Shown here piece after piece: positions 1 to 10,559 of a DNA stretch of 64,000 nt; the stretch's first letter is position 1; each line of letters opens with the position of its first letter. A program made the position numbers and the translations under genes. Origin of the DNA: Phalacrocorax aristotelis (taxonomy: Eukaryota; Chordata; Aves; Suliformes; Phalacrocoracidae). The DNA is taken from assembly GCF_949628215.1 (NCBI RefSeq), contig NW_027441375.1:466001-530000 (forward strand), given 5' to 3'. A model generated the notes under the pieces. That model saw only the letters and a list, made by a program, of their open reading frames with translations, ran no database searches and had not been told where the DNA came from.

Positions 1-3000
1 AAAAGCCTGTACATCCTAGTTCCTCCACAGTACATCCCAGGGCATCCCCGCACATTGTAGTGCCTCCCAGTACATCCCAGTTCCCTCCCAGTACTGGGAG
101 GGACCTGGGGTGTACTGGGAAGGAACTGGGATGTGCTGGGATGTAATGGGACGGAACTGGGATGTAATGGGACGGAACTCGGAAAGAAGTGAACCGGGAG
201 GGAATTGGGATGTACGGGGATGAACTGGTAGGGAACTGGGATGTATTGGGATGTACAGGAACGGAACTGGAATGTACTGCGATGTACTGGCATGTACTGG
301 GAGCAAACTGGGATTTACTGGGATGTACTGGGAGGAAACTGGGATATACTGGGAGGCACTGGGAGGGAAGTGGGTGTCAACTGGGACATTCCAGTTTCCT
401 CCCAGTACATCCCAGTTCCCTACCAGTGCAGCCCAGTACATCCCAGATCCCTCCCAGTACATCCCAGTTCCCTCCCAGTCCGTCCCAGTACATCCCAGAT
501 CCCTCCCAGTACATCCCAGTTCCCTCCCAGTCCGTCCCAGTACATCCCAGTACATCCCAGTTCCCTCACAGTACATCCCAGTTCCCTCACAGTTCACTCC
601 CAGTTCCATTCCAGTACAGCCCAGTACATGCCACTTTCCTCCAAGTAAACCCCAGTTCCCTCCCACTACATCCAAGTTCCCTCCCATTTCCCTCTAAGTA
701 CATCCCAGTACTTCACAGTTCACTCCCAGTACATCCCAGTTCCCCCTCGGTACATAACAGTTCCCTCCCAGTACACCCCAGTACATCCCAGTTCGATCCC
801 AGTATGTCCCACTACATCCCAGTTCCCTCCCAGTACATACCAGTTCCCTCCCAGTAAATCCCAATTCCCAACACTTTCCACCCAGTACATCCCAGTTCCC
901 TCCCAGTACATACCAGTTCCCTCCCAGTACATCCCAGTACTTCACAGTTCCCTCCCAGTTCACTCCCAGTTCCCTCCCAGTACATCCCAATACTTCATAG
1001 TTCCCTCCCAGCACGTCCCAGTACGTCCCAGTTCCCCTCAGTACATAACACTTCCCTCCCAGTACATACCAGTACATCCCAGTGTCCTCATAGTACATCC
1101 CAGTTCCCTCACAGTACATCCCAGTTCACTCCCAGTACACAACAGTTACCTCCCAGTACATCCCAGTACATCCCAGTAGATCCTGGTACATCCCAAATCC
1201 CTGCCAGTTCCACCCGGTACAACCGAGTACAAGCCTGTACATCCTAGTTCCTCCACAGTACATCCCAGGGCATCCCCGCACATTGTAGTGCCTCCCAGTA
1301 CATCCCAGTTCACTGCCAGTACTGGGAGGGACCTGGGATGTACTGGGAGGGAACTGGGACGTACTGGGATGTAATGGGACGGAAATGGGATGTATTGGGA
1401 GGCACTGGGAAAGAAGTGGTAGTGAACCGGGAGGGAACTGGGATGTACGGGGATGAACTGGTAGGAAACTGGGATGTACTGGGATGTACAGGAACAGAAC
1501 TGGAATGTACAGCGATGTATTGGCATGTACTGGCAGCGAGCTGGGATTTACTGGGATGTACTGGGAGGAAACTGGGATATACTGGGAGGAAACTGGGATA
1601 TACTGGGAGGAAACTGGGATATACTGGGAGGCATTGGGAGGGAAGTGGGTGTCAACTGGGACATTCCAGTTTCCTCCCAGTACATCCCAGTTCCCTACCA
1701 GTGCAGCCCAGTACATCCCAGTTCCCTCCCAGTCCGTCCCAATCCCCTCCCAGTACATCCCAGTTCCCTGCCAGTATGTCCCAGTACATCCCAGTTCCCT
1801 CCCAGTACATACCAGTTCCCTCCCAGTACATCCCAGTTCCCTCCCACTACATCCCAGTACATCCCAGTTCCCTCCCAGTACATACCAGTTCCCTCCCGGT
1901 ACATCCTGGTACATCCCACTACATACCAGTTCCCTCCCAGTTCACTCCCAGTACATCCCAGTACTTCACAGTTCCCTCCCAGTACATCCCAGTACGTCCC
2001 AGTTCCCCTCAGTACATAACACTTCCCTCCCAGTACATACCAGTACATCCCAGTGTCCTCACGGTACGTCCCAGTTCCCTCCCAGTACATCCCAGTTCCC
2101 TCCCAGTTCACTCCCAGTACATAACAGTTACCTCCCAGTACATCCTAGTAGATCCTAGGACATCCCAAATCCCTGCCAGTTCCACCCGGTACAACCCAGT
2201 ACAAGCCTGTACATCCTAGTTCCTCCACGGTACATCCCAGGGCATCCCCGCACATTGTAGTGCCTCCCAGTACATCCCAGTTCCCTCCCAGTACTGGGAG
2301 GGACCTAGGATTAACGGGGAGGGACCTGGGATGTACTGGGAGGGACCTGGGATGTACTGGGATGTAATGGGACGGAACTGGGATGTATTGGGAGGCACTG
2401 GGAAAGAAGTGGTAGCGAACCGGGAGGGAATTGGGATGTACGGGGATGAACTGGTAGGAAACTGGGATGTACTGGCATGGAACGGGGATGTATTGGGATG
2501 TACAGGAACGGAACTGGAATGTACTGGGATGTACTGGGAGCAAACTGGGATTTAATGGGATGTACTGGGAGGAAACTGGGAGGAAAGTGGGTGTCAACTG
2601 GGACATTCCAGTTTCCTCCCAGTACATCCCAGTTCCCTACCAGTGCATCCCAGTCCGTCCCAGTTCCCTCCCAGTCCGTCCCAGTACATCCCAGTTCCCT
2701 CCCAGTTCACTCCCAGTACATAACAGATACCTCCCAGTACATCCCAGTACATCCCAGTAGATCCTGGTACATCCCAAATCCCTGCCAGTTCCACCCGGTA
2801 CAACCTAGTACAAGCCTGTACATCCTAGTTCCTCCACAGTACATCCCAGGGCATCCCCGCACATTGTAGTGCCTCCCAGTACATCCCAGTTCCCTCCCAG
2901 TACTGGGAGGGACCTGGGATGTACTGGGAGGGAACTGGGACGTACTGGGAGGGAACTGGGATGTACTGGGATGTAATGGGACGGAACTGGGATGTATTGG

Positions 3001-6000
3001 GAGGCACTGGGAAAGAAGTGGTAGTGAACCGGGAGGGAATTGGGATGTACGGGGATGAACTGGTAGGAAACTGGGATGTACTGGCATGGAACGGGGATGT
3101 ATTGGGATGGACAGGAACGGAACTGGAATGTACTGCGATGTACTGGGATGTACTGGGAGCGAACTGGGATTTACTGGGATGTACTGGGAGGAAACTGGGA
3201 TATACTGGGAGGAAACTGGGATATACTGGGAGGCATTGGGAGGGAAGTGGGTGTCAACTGGGACATTCCAGTTTCCTCCCAGTACATCCCAGTTCCCTAC
3301 CAGTGCAGCCCAGTACATCCCAGTTCCCTCCCAGTCCGTCCCAATCCCCTCCCAGTACATCCCAGTTCCCTGCCAGTATGTCCCAGTACATCCCAGTTCC
3401 CTCCCAGTACATACCAGTTCCCTCCCACTACATCCCAGTACATCCTGGTACATCCCAGTTCCCACCCAGTACATCCTACTACATACCAGTTCCCTCCCAG
3501 TTCACTCCCGGTACATCCCAGTACTTCACAGTTCCCTCCCAGTACATCCCAGTACGTCCCAGTTCCCCTCAGTACATAACACTTCCCTCCCAGTACATAC
3601 CAGTACATCCCAGTGTCCTCACAGTACATCCCAGTTCCCTCCCAGTACATCCCAGTTCCCTCCCAGTACATCCCAGTTCCCTCCCTGTTCCTTCCCAGTA
3701 CATAACAGTTACCTCCCAGTACATCCCAGTAGATCCTGGTACATCCCAAATCCCTGCCAGTTCCACCCGGTACAACCCAGTACAAGCCTGTACATCCTAG
3801 TTCCTCCACAGTACATCCCAGGGCATCCCCGCACATTGTAGTGCCTCCCAGTACATCCCAGGTCCCTCCCAGTACTGGGAGGGAACTGGGATGTACTGGG
3901 AGGGACCTGGGATATACTGGGAGGGAACTGGGATGTACTGGGATGTAATGGGACGGAACTGGGATGTAATGGGACGGAACTGGGAAAGAAGTGGTAGTGA
4001 ACCGGGAGGGAATTGGGATGTACGGGGATGAACTGGTAGGGAACTGGGATGTACTGGCATGGAACGGGGATGTATTGGGATGTACAGGAACAGAACTGGA
4101 ATGTACAGCGATGTATTGGCATGTACTGGCAGCGAGCTGGGATTTACTGGGATGTACTGGGAGGAAACTGGGAGGCACTGGGAGGAAACTGGGATATACT
4201 GGGAGGAAACTGGGATATACTGGGAGGCATTGGGAGGGAAGTGGGTGTCAACTGGGACATTCCAGTTTCCTCCCAGTACATCCCAGTTCCCTACCAGTGC
4301 AGCCCAGTACATCCCAGTTCCCTCCCAGTCCGTCCCAATCCCCTCCCAGTACATCCCAGTTCCCTGCCAGTATGTCCCAGTACATCCAAGTTCCCTCCCA
4401 GTACATACCAGTTCCCTCCCAGTACATCCCAGTTCCCTCCCAGTTCCCTCCCACTACATCCCAGTACATCCCGGTACATCCCAGTTCCCACCCAGTACAT
4501 CCTACTACATACCAGTTCCCTCCCAGTTCACTCCCAGTACATCCCACTACTTCACAGTTCCCTCCCAGTACATCCCAGATCCCTCCCAGTCCCTCCCAGT
4601 ACATCCCAGTTCCCTCACAGTATATCCCAGTTCCCTCCCAGTTCACACACAGTTCACTCCCAGTTCCATTCCAGTACCTCCCAGTACATGCCAGTTGCCT
4701 CCCAGTTTCCTCTAAGTACATCCCAGTACTTCAAAGTTCCCTCCCAGTACATCCCAGTTCCCTCACAGTACATCCCAGTACTTCACAGTTCACTCCCACT
4801 ACATCCCAGTACGTCCCAGTTCCCCCTTGGTACATAACACTTCCCTCCCAATACATCCAAGTTCCCTCCCAGTACATCCCAATCCCCTCCCAGTACATCC
4901 CAGTTCCCTGCCAGTATGTCCCCAGTACATCCCAGTTCGCTCCCAGTACATACCAGTTCCCTCCCAGTACATCCCAGTTCCCTCCCAGTTCCCTCCCACT
5001 ACATCCCAGTACATCCCAGTTCCCTCCCAGTACATACCAGTTCCCTCCTAGTACATCCCAGTACATCCTGGTACATCCCAGTTCCCACCCAGTACATCCT
5101 ACTACATACCAGTTCCCTCCCAGTTGACTCCCAGTATATCCCAGTACTTCACAGTTCCCTCCCAGTACATCCTAGTACGTCCCAGTTCCCCTCAGTACAT
5201 AACACTTCCCTCCCAGTACATAACAGTACATCCCAGTGTCCTCACAGTACGTCCCAGTACCCTCCCAGTACATAACAGTTACCTCCCAGTACATCCCAGT
5301 ACATCCTAGTAGATCCTGGTACATCCCAAATCCCTGCCAGTTCCACCTGGCACAACCCAGTACAAGCCTGTACATCCTAGTTCCTCCACGGTACATCCCA
5401 GGGCATCCCCGCACATTGTAGTGCCTCCCAGTACATCCCAGTTCCCTCCCAGTACTGGGAGGGAACTGGGATGTACTGGGAGGGAACTGGGATGTACTGG
5501 GATGTAATGGGACGGAACTGGGATGTATTGGGAGGCACTGGGAAAGAAGTGGTAGTGAACCGGGAGGGAATTGGGATGTAAGGGGATGAACTGGTAGGAA
5601 ACTGGGATGTACTGGAATGTACGGCGATATATTGGCAAGTACTGGGAGCGAGCTGGGATTTACTGGGATGTACTGGGAGGAAACGGGGATATACTGGGAG
5701 GAAACGGGGATATACTGGGAGGAAAGTGGGTGTCAACTGGGACATTCCAGTTTCCTCCCAGTACATCCCAGTTCCCTACCAGTGCAGCCCAGTACATCCC
5801 AGATCCCTCCCAGTCCCTCCCAGTACATCCCAGTTCCCTCACAGTACATCCCAGTTCCCTCCCAGTTCACACACAGTTCACTCCCAGTTCCATTCCAGTA
5901 CATCCCAGTACATGGCTGTTGCCTCCCAGTTTCCTCTAAGTACATCCCAGTACTTCAAAGTTCCCTCCCAGTACATCCCAGTTCCCTCACAGTACATCCC

Positions 6001-7790
6001 AGTACTTCACAGTTCACTCCCACTACATCCCAGTACGTCCCAGTTCCCCCTTGGTACATAACACTTCCCTCCCAATACATCCAAGTTCCCTCCCAGTACA
6101 TCCCAGTTCCCTCCCAGTACATCCCAGTTCCCTGCCAGTATGTCCCAGTACAACCCAGTTCCCTCCCAGTTCCCTCCCACTACATCCCAGTTCCCTCCCA
6201 GTACATACCAGTTCCCTCCCAGTACATCCCAGTTCCCTCCCAGTTCCCTCCCAGTACATACCAGTTCCCTCCCAGTACATCCTGGTACATCCCAGTTCCC
6301 ACCCAGTACATCCTACTACATACCAGTTCCCTCCCAGTTCACTCCCAGTACATCCCAGTACTTCACAGTTCCATCCCAGTACATCCCAGTACGCACCAGT
6401 TCCCCTCTGTACATAACACTTCCCTCCCAGTACATAACAGTACATCCCAGTGTCCTCACAGTACGTCCCAGTTCCCTCCCAGTACATCCCAGTTCCCTCC
6501 CAGTACATCCCAGTTCCCTCCCTGTTCCTTCCCAGTACATAACAGTTACCTCCCAGTACATCCCAGTACATCCTGGTACATCCCAAATCCCTGCCAGTTC
6601 CACCCGGTACAACCCAGTACAAGCCTGTACATCCTAGTTCCTCCACAGTACATCCCAGGGCATCCCCGCACATTGTAGTGCCTCCCAGTACATCCCAGCT
6701 CCCTCCCAGTACTGGGAGGGACCTAGGATTAACGGGGAGGGACCTGGGATGTACTGGGAGGGACCTGGGATGTACTGGGATGTAATGGGACGGAACTGGG
6801 ATGTATTGGGAGGCACTGGGAAAGAAGTGGTAGTGAACCGGGAGGGAATTGGGATGTACGGGGATGAACTGGTAGGAAACTGGGATGTACTGGCATGGAA
6901 CGGGGATGTATTGGGATGTACAGGCACGGAACTGGAATGTACTGCGATGTACTGGGATGTACTGGGATGTACTGGGAGCAAACTGGGATTTACTGGGATG
7001 TACTGGGAGGAGACTGGGATATACTGGGAGGCACTGGGAGGGAAGTGGGTGTCAACTGGGACATTCCAGATTCCTCCCAGTACATCCCAGTTCCCTACCA
7101 GTGCAGCCCAGTACGTCCCAGATCCCTCCCAGTCTGTCCCAGTACATCCCAGTACATCCCAGTTCCCTCACAGTACATCCCAGTTCCCTCACAGTTCACA
7201 CACAGTTCACTCCCAGTTCCATTCCAGTACAGCCCAGTACATGCCACTTTCCTCCAAGTAAATCCCAGTTCTCTCCCACTACATCCAAGTTCCCTCCCAC
7301 TTCCCTCTAAGTACATCCCAGTACTTCACAGTTCACTCCCAGTACATCCCAGTTCCCCCTCGGTACATAACAGTCCCCTCCCAGTACACCCCAGTACATC
7401 CCAGTTCCCTCCCAGTATGTCCCACTACATCCCAGTTCCCTCCCAGTCCATCCCAGTTCCCTCCCAGTAAATCCGAATTCCCAACACTTTCCACCCAGTA
7501 CATCCCAGTTCCCTCCCAGTACATCCCAGTTCCCTCTAAGTACATCCCAGTACTTCACAGTTCCCTCCCAGCACATCCCAGTACATCCCAAATCCCTGCT
7601 AGTTCCACCCGGTACAACCCAATACAAGCCTGTACATCCTACTTTCTCCACGGTACATCCCAGGACATCCCAGCACATTGTAGTGCCTCCCAGTACACCC
7701 CAGGTCCCTCCCAGTACATCCTATTACATTCCAGTGCCCTCCCAGTACATTCCAGTGCCCTCCCAGTACATCCCAGTACATCCCAGTTCC

Positions 7791-7870
7791 ATCCCAGTAC
7801 ATCCCAGTACATCCCAGTACATCCCAGTACATCCCAGTACATCCCAGTACATCCCAGTACATCCCAGTAC
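7791..7870. repeat. Pure 10-bp sub-monomer run
   Basis: Eight consecutive perfect copies of ATCCCAGTAC, the 10-bp half of the 21-bp monomer, without the 11-bp half. This shows that each half can amplify independently. Confidence 0.95.
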
Positions 7871-7954
7871 ATCCCAGTTCCCTCCCAGTACATCCCAGTT
7901 CCCTCCCAGTACATCCCAGTTCCCTCCCAGTACATCCCAGTTCCCTCCCAGTAC
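7871..7954. repeat. Four perfect 21-bp monomers
   Basis: Four exact 21-bp units follow the 10-bp run directly. This is the most homogeneous 21-bp stretch seen in block 1 and a good place to read the consensus. Confidence 0.9.
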
Positions 7955-8268
7955 ATCCCAGTACTTCACAGTTCCCTCCCAGCACATCCCAGTACGTCCC
8001 AGTTACCCTCAGTACATAACACTTCCCTCCCAGTACATACCAGTACATCCCAGTTCCCTACCAGTTCCTTCCCAGTACATAACAGTTACCTCCCAGTACA
8101 TCCCAGTACATCCTGGTACATCCCAAATTCCTGCCAGTTCCACCCGGTACAACCCAGTACAAGCCTGTACATCCTAGTTCCTCCACACTACATCCCAGGA
8201 CATCCCAGGACATTGTAGAGCCTCCCAGTACGTCCCAGTTCCCTCCCAGTACAACCCAGTAGATCCTG

Positions 8269-8312
8269 GTACGTCCCCGTTCCCCGCACTGTACGTCCCC
8301 GTTCCCCGCACT
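8269..8312. repeat. 22-bp direct duplication at the satellite edge
   Basis: A 22-bp segment starting GTACGTCCCCGTTCCCC occurs twice in a row (8269-8290 and 8291-8312). It is a divergent satellite form not seen elsewhere in the window. It ends at GTACTGGGA, the palindrome-centre sequence, where the truncated LTR begins. Confidence 0.9.
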
Positions 8313-8320
8313 GTACTGGG

Positions 8321-8575
8321 AGGACAACCGAGCCTGCGCAGTGACTGACATAGGGAACGAGCAAGTTTGTACCCATCACTAGACAAGACAATAATGACTA
8401 TGTATGAGTATGTGAAATTTTCATCTATAAATTGTACGGGAAAGGTGCGTGAGGTACGCACGCCAGGAGGAGCGATCCCCCGTGCATTCGGCGCCGCGAA
8501 TAAAGAATGCCTGCTCTTTAATACTAAATTGGTGTTGAGGAGTCGTTTCCGATTTTAACGCGTTTTTCAGTAACA
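8321..8575 (+). mobile_element. 5'-truncated LTR fused to satellite
   Basis: This matches the last 255 bp or so of the LTRs at 18530-19092 and 28713-29275, lacking roughly their first 308 bp. It keeps a TATA-like TATAA (8426-8430), the poly(A) signal AATAAA (8499-8504) and the terminal GTAACA. It is followed by CAGG and the same flank that follows both 3' LTRs. In its upstream part it resembles the 5' LTRs (for example GACTATGTATGAGTATGT), while its intact AATAAA resembles the 3' LTRs. It is therefore a third LTR lineage rather than a plain copy of either. Confidence 0.9.
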
Positions 8576-8820
8576 CAGGGAGTCAGATCAAGAGAGCCAG
8601 AGAACAACAAAACACCGACAGGCTACAGGACAGAGCAGGAGGAATAAAAAAAAAAAAAAAAACACGGAGCCAGAGCCAGGCAGAGAGAGGCGGAGAAAGA
8701 AAAAGGAGCCACAGGCTACAGGACAGAGAGAGGGAGGACTGAAAAGACGGGGAGGCAGGGAGCCACTCAGAGCGAGACGGAGAAAGAAGGTGCGGGGGGG
8801 GCGCAAAAAAAAATAATTTT
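8576..8820. repeat. GA-rich minisatellite downstream of LTR (unit A)
   Basis: Purine-rich sequence with recurring GGCTACAGGACAGAG and GGAGCCAGAGCCAGGCAGAG blocks. It is the same diverged repeat as 12331-13464, so the provirus appears to have inserted inside this minisatellite. It contains an A-tract (from about 8646) and a G8 run before an A-run (about 8794-8811). No gene is seen. Confidence 0.8.
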
Positions 8821-8956
8821 GCAGCAGGTAAGGAAAGAGAGGGGGCCGGGGGAGAGACAGGGAGGGCCCAGGACGCACAAGAGAGGCAACGGGGCCCCAG
8901 TGGCCCAGGACTCACCGCGACTCTCGCTCTCAGCGCTGCTGGCACAATTTAGCCGT

Positions 8957-9101
8957 TCAGATGCTTCTTTCCCCTCCTCTCCTCCCTGCCTCTTCTGCAG
9001 CTCCAGACTCTAGGCCGTCCTCCACCTGAAGAGAATACGTGGGTGTCTTACAGCTCTTACCAGATGAGGCTTCCTAGGCACGTAGCCTAGCTCGCTCGTG
9101 C
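8957..9101 (-). pseudogene. Truncated 3'-end fragment of a minus-strand gene (unit A)
   Basis: This copies the minus-strand 3' exons of region C (29666-29815). It holds a candidate stop (complement of TCA, 8957-8959), a good acceptor (TATTCTCTTCAG, exon edge 9025) and a donor (GTAAGAG, exon edge 9061). The upstream exon is cut at 9101 by foreign sequence in the middle of its presumed reading frame, so this copy cannot make the same product as region C. I do not recognise the gene. Confidence 0.5.
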
Positions 9102-9700
9102 ACTACACGCCCGTACCCAACTCCGGGTTACGCGTACAGACCCTACGGTGCACGTTGGTGGCATGGCCCGCTGCGGGCTATGAAGGGGGATCCTTCCTCC
9201 CCCACCTGCATGGACAGGCTCTCTCTTGCCTGCGGCAGGAAGGCAGCTGGCAGCCAGAGCACCTTCAGTTTCTTCTTCTTTACCTTTCGTTGGCGTCTCC
9301 AGCTTCAGCCGAGGCAGCTCCTGTCCGCAGCCGGGAAGGGCTTTGTCTATCCCTTTTCGGCCCTGCGCTGCGAGGACGGCGAGGACGGGCAGAGAGAAGC
9401 CACGCGAGCCTGAGACGGCCGCAGGCAACGGCATCCCCGGGGGAAGGACAGACAACCACGTTCTCAGCACGGTCTCTGGGAGAGGGAAAGAAGAAACAGC
9501 GACCGTCATTACCGTCGATCGACCCTGGCCAAAGCCTCTCCTTCCGCAGGGGCTTCTGGACACACCGCTCCCTCCCCACGCTACTGCTAAGGGCCCCTGC
9601 GCCAAGGGGGAATCCAGTGCGCTTGAGGGACGGCTTGCTGCCTTCACGACAGGGCCTGGGGGCGGCCTAAGGCTATGCAGCACGCTTATGGGGAGGTGCC
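9102..9700. other. 599-bp insertion relative to region C
   Basis: Units A and B match region C up to CTCGTGC (9101) and again from GGAGCTGGGGGCAGG (9701). In region C these two points are adjacent (29810/29811). The intervening 599 bp is GC-rich and shows no terminal repeats that I could see. It contains a candidate minus-strand exon (9284-9475). It could be host sequence brought in by rearrangement, or sequence lost from region C. Confidence 0.75.
9284..9475 (-). other. Candidate internal exon (minus strand, unit A)
   Basis: On the minus strand a pyrimidine-rich tract ending TTTCCCTCTCCCAG forms a strong 3' splice site. Then come 192 nt (a multiple of three) open in at least two frames, and a CGAAAG|GTAAAG donor. 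One frame ends ...LKLETPTK. The exon has the same length in unit B (19806-19997). No family was recognised. It may be a non-coding exon transcribed from the promoter at about 10.0 kb. Confidence 0.4.
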
Positions 9701-10006
9701 GGAGCTGGGGGCAGGCGCACGGGGCAAGGGGGGCCCGGGGAGGCTGAGCGGGACCTCCGGTGGGCCGGGGAGGCGGCCATCATCTGCGCCCTGGGCACGG
9801 GGAAAAGGTCATCGTCCTCCTCCTTTCCCTCTTCCCTTCTGTCAGCTCCCGGGGAACTCACCGCTTCTCGGGAAGCGGCCGCACCCGCAAGCCCCCAGTA
9901 ATCAACACGAATCCAACCCCAAAAATACACCTCGCGTACCGTACGCGCCACGGCCGCCCGGCACCCGAGCGCCGGAAGACCGCGCCTCCCGCCATGCCCG
10001 GCGAAC

Positions 10007-10012
10007 CACGTG
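10007..10012. promoter_or_regulatory. E-box CACGTG
   Basis: Palindromic CACGTG followed by AC (CACGTGAC), the form favoured by USF/MITF-type bHLH-zip factors, 26 bp before the first ZNF143-like element. The unit B copy is at 20529-20534. Confidence 0.55.
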
Positions 10013-10038
10013 ACAGGGCCGGCAGCCACTGCGCCAGG

Positions 10039-10063
10039 AATACAGCTCCCGGCATGCTCTGCG
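10039..10063 (+). promoter_or_regulatory. ZNF143/THAP11-like element 1
   Basis: AATACAGCTCCCGGCATGC followed by TCTGCG matches the ACTACA-N-TCCCAGCATGC-type SBS consensus known for ZNF143. It is a single element in unit B (20561-20585). Confidence 0.6.
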
Positions 10064-10093
10064 CCACAACCCGGCCGCCCGGCAGCCGCAAGG

Positions 10094-10119
10094 ACTACAG
10101 CTCCTGGCATGCTCTGCGG
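10094..10119 (+). promoter_or_regulatory. ZNF143/THAP11-like element 2 (unit A only)
   Basis: ACTACAGCTCCTGGCATGC followed by TCTGCGG. It matches the consensus better at the ACTACA core than element 1 and lies in a local tandem duplication absent from unit B. Confidence 0.6.
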
Positions 10120-10139
10120 CACAACCCGGCCGCCCGGCG

Positions 10140-10199
10140 GCCGGTTTGATGCGGAGCCACCCAGCATCCCTGCGAGCACAGCTGCAGGCGCAACAGCAG
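10140..10199. other. 60-bp segment shared with 31561-31618 of region C
   Basis: Nearly identical to region C from TTTGATGCGGAGCCACCC to GCGCAACAGCAG. In units A and B it runs straight into sequence that in region C lies about 3.27 kb further on (34890). This marks a deletion junction. On the minus strand it could encode the end of a short exon. Confidence 0.7.
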
Positions 10200-10559
10200 T
10201 TACGCAGCCACAACTAGGCACTAAACAAAGGCTTTCCAACACTGGAGGTCTAGAACAGGTAGACATTAGCACAGAAGCACAAGGGGCTCCGTCACCCTGC
10301 ACAAATCTCCCCGTGCCTACACACGCACACGTTCAGAAGTTAGTTATCAGAAAACGCCCGACTCAGCCATTTGCCACAGTCACGAGACTCACGACATGAT
10401 AACACGACATGACACACGAGGTGGGCTCAGAGTTTTAAGGCAAGAAATACCTCCCACGCCCCCCACCCGAGATCTTTCAGGGTCCACACCTGCCATCGCC
10501 CCGCACCAAACCTACCCGGCCAAAGGCTTTCAGGTGGCCCGAAACACTGTACACAGAAA

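Larger units (their letters stand above)
1..8319. repeat. Partially inverted 21-bp satellite, block 1
   Basis: The block is built from a 21-bp monomer, CCCAGTACAT + CCCAGTTCCCT (10 + 11 bp), with point variants (ACATCCC/ACGTCCC, CAGTTCACTCC, CAGATCCC). Strand usage flips. The C-rich form dominates the + strand, but seven arms of about 290-390 bp carry the G-rich form: about 91-395, 1320-1665, 2293-2607, 2900-3267, 3873-4260, 5453-5745 and 6709-7066. Each G-rich arm starts at a palindrome (CCCAGTACTGGG) and ends at a fixed switch (GGGACATTCCAG). A landmark (GCACATTGTAGTGCC) precedes each palindrome, at about 50, 1279, 2250, 2861, 3831, 5411, 6668 and 7674, so unit length varies from about 0.6 to 1.6 kb. 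The block runs off the left edge. The match to the chicken PO41/partially inverted repeat class is recalled, not searched. Confidence 0.93.
9862..10139 (-). promoter_or_regulatory. TATA-less promoter and candidate first exon (unit A)
   Basis: GC-rich segment with an ETS-like CCGGAAG (about 9971), an E-box (10007-10012) and two ZNF143/STAF-like elements (10039-10063, 10094-10119). On the minus strand a good donor, GAAGCG|GTGAGTT, puts the first-exon edge at 9862. This combination is typical of housekeeping promoters. A + strand start is also possible, because a GCCATG lies at about 9992. Region C lacks a clear equivalent. Confidence 0.5.

Noticed and set aside
7500..8200. Regular short repeats that could suggest a CRISPR array
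   Set aside because: Repeats are directly adjacent with no unique spacers, the unit is 10/21 bp, and the sequence context is vertebrate.
8583..8945. Hydrophobic leucine/serine/phenylalanine-rich minus-strand frames in GA-rich DNA, resembling membrane proteins
   Set aside because: They are the complement of purine-rich minisatellite, recur in every GA-rich copy and carry homopolymer phenylalanine runs from A-tracts.
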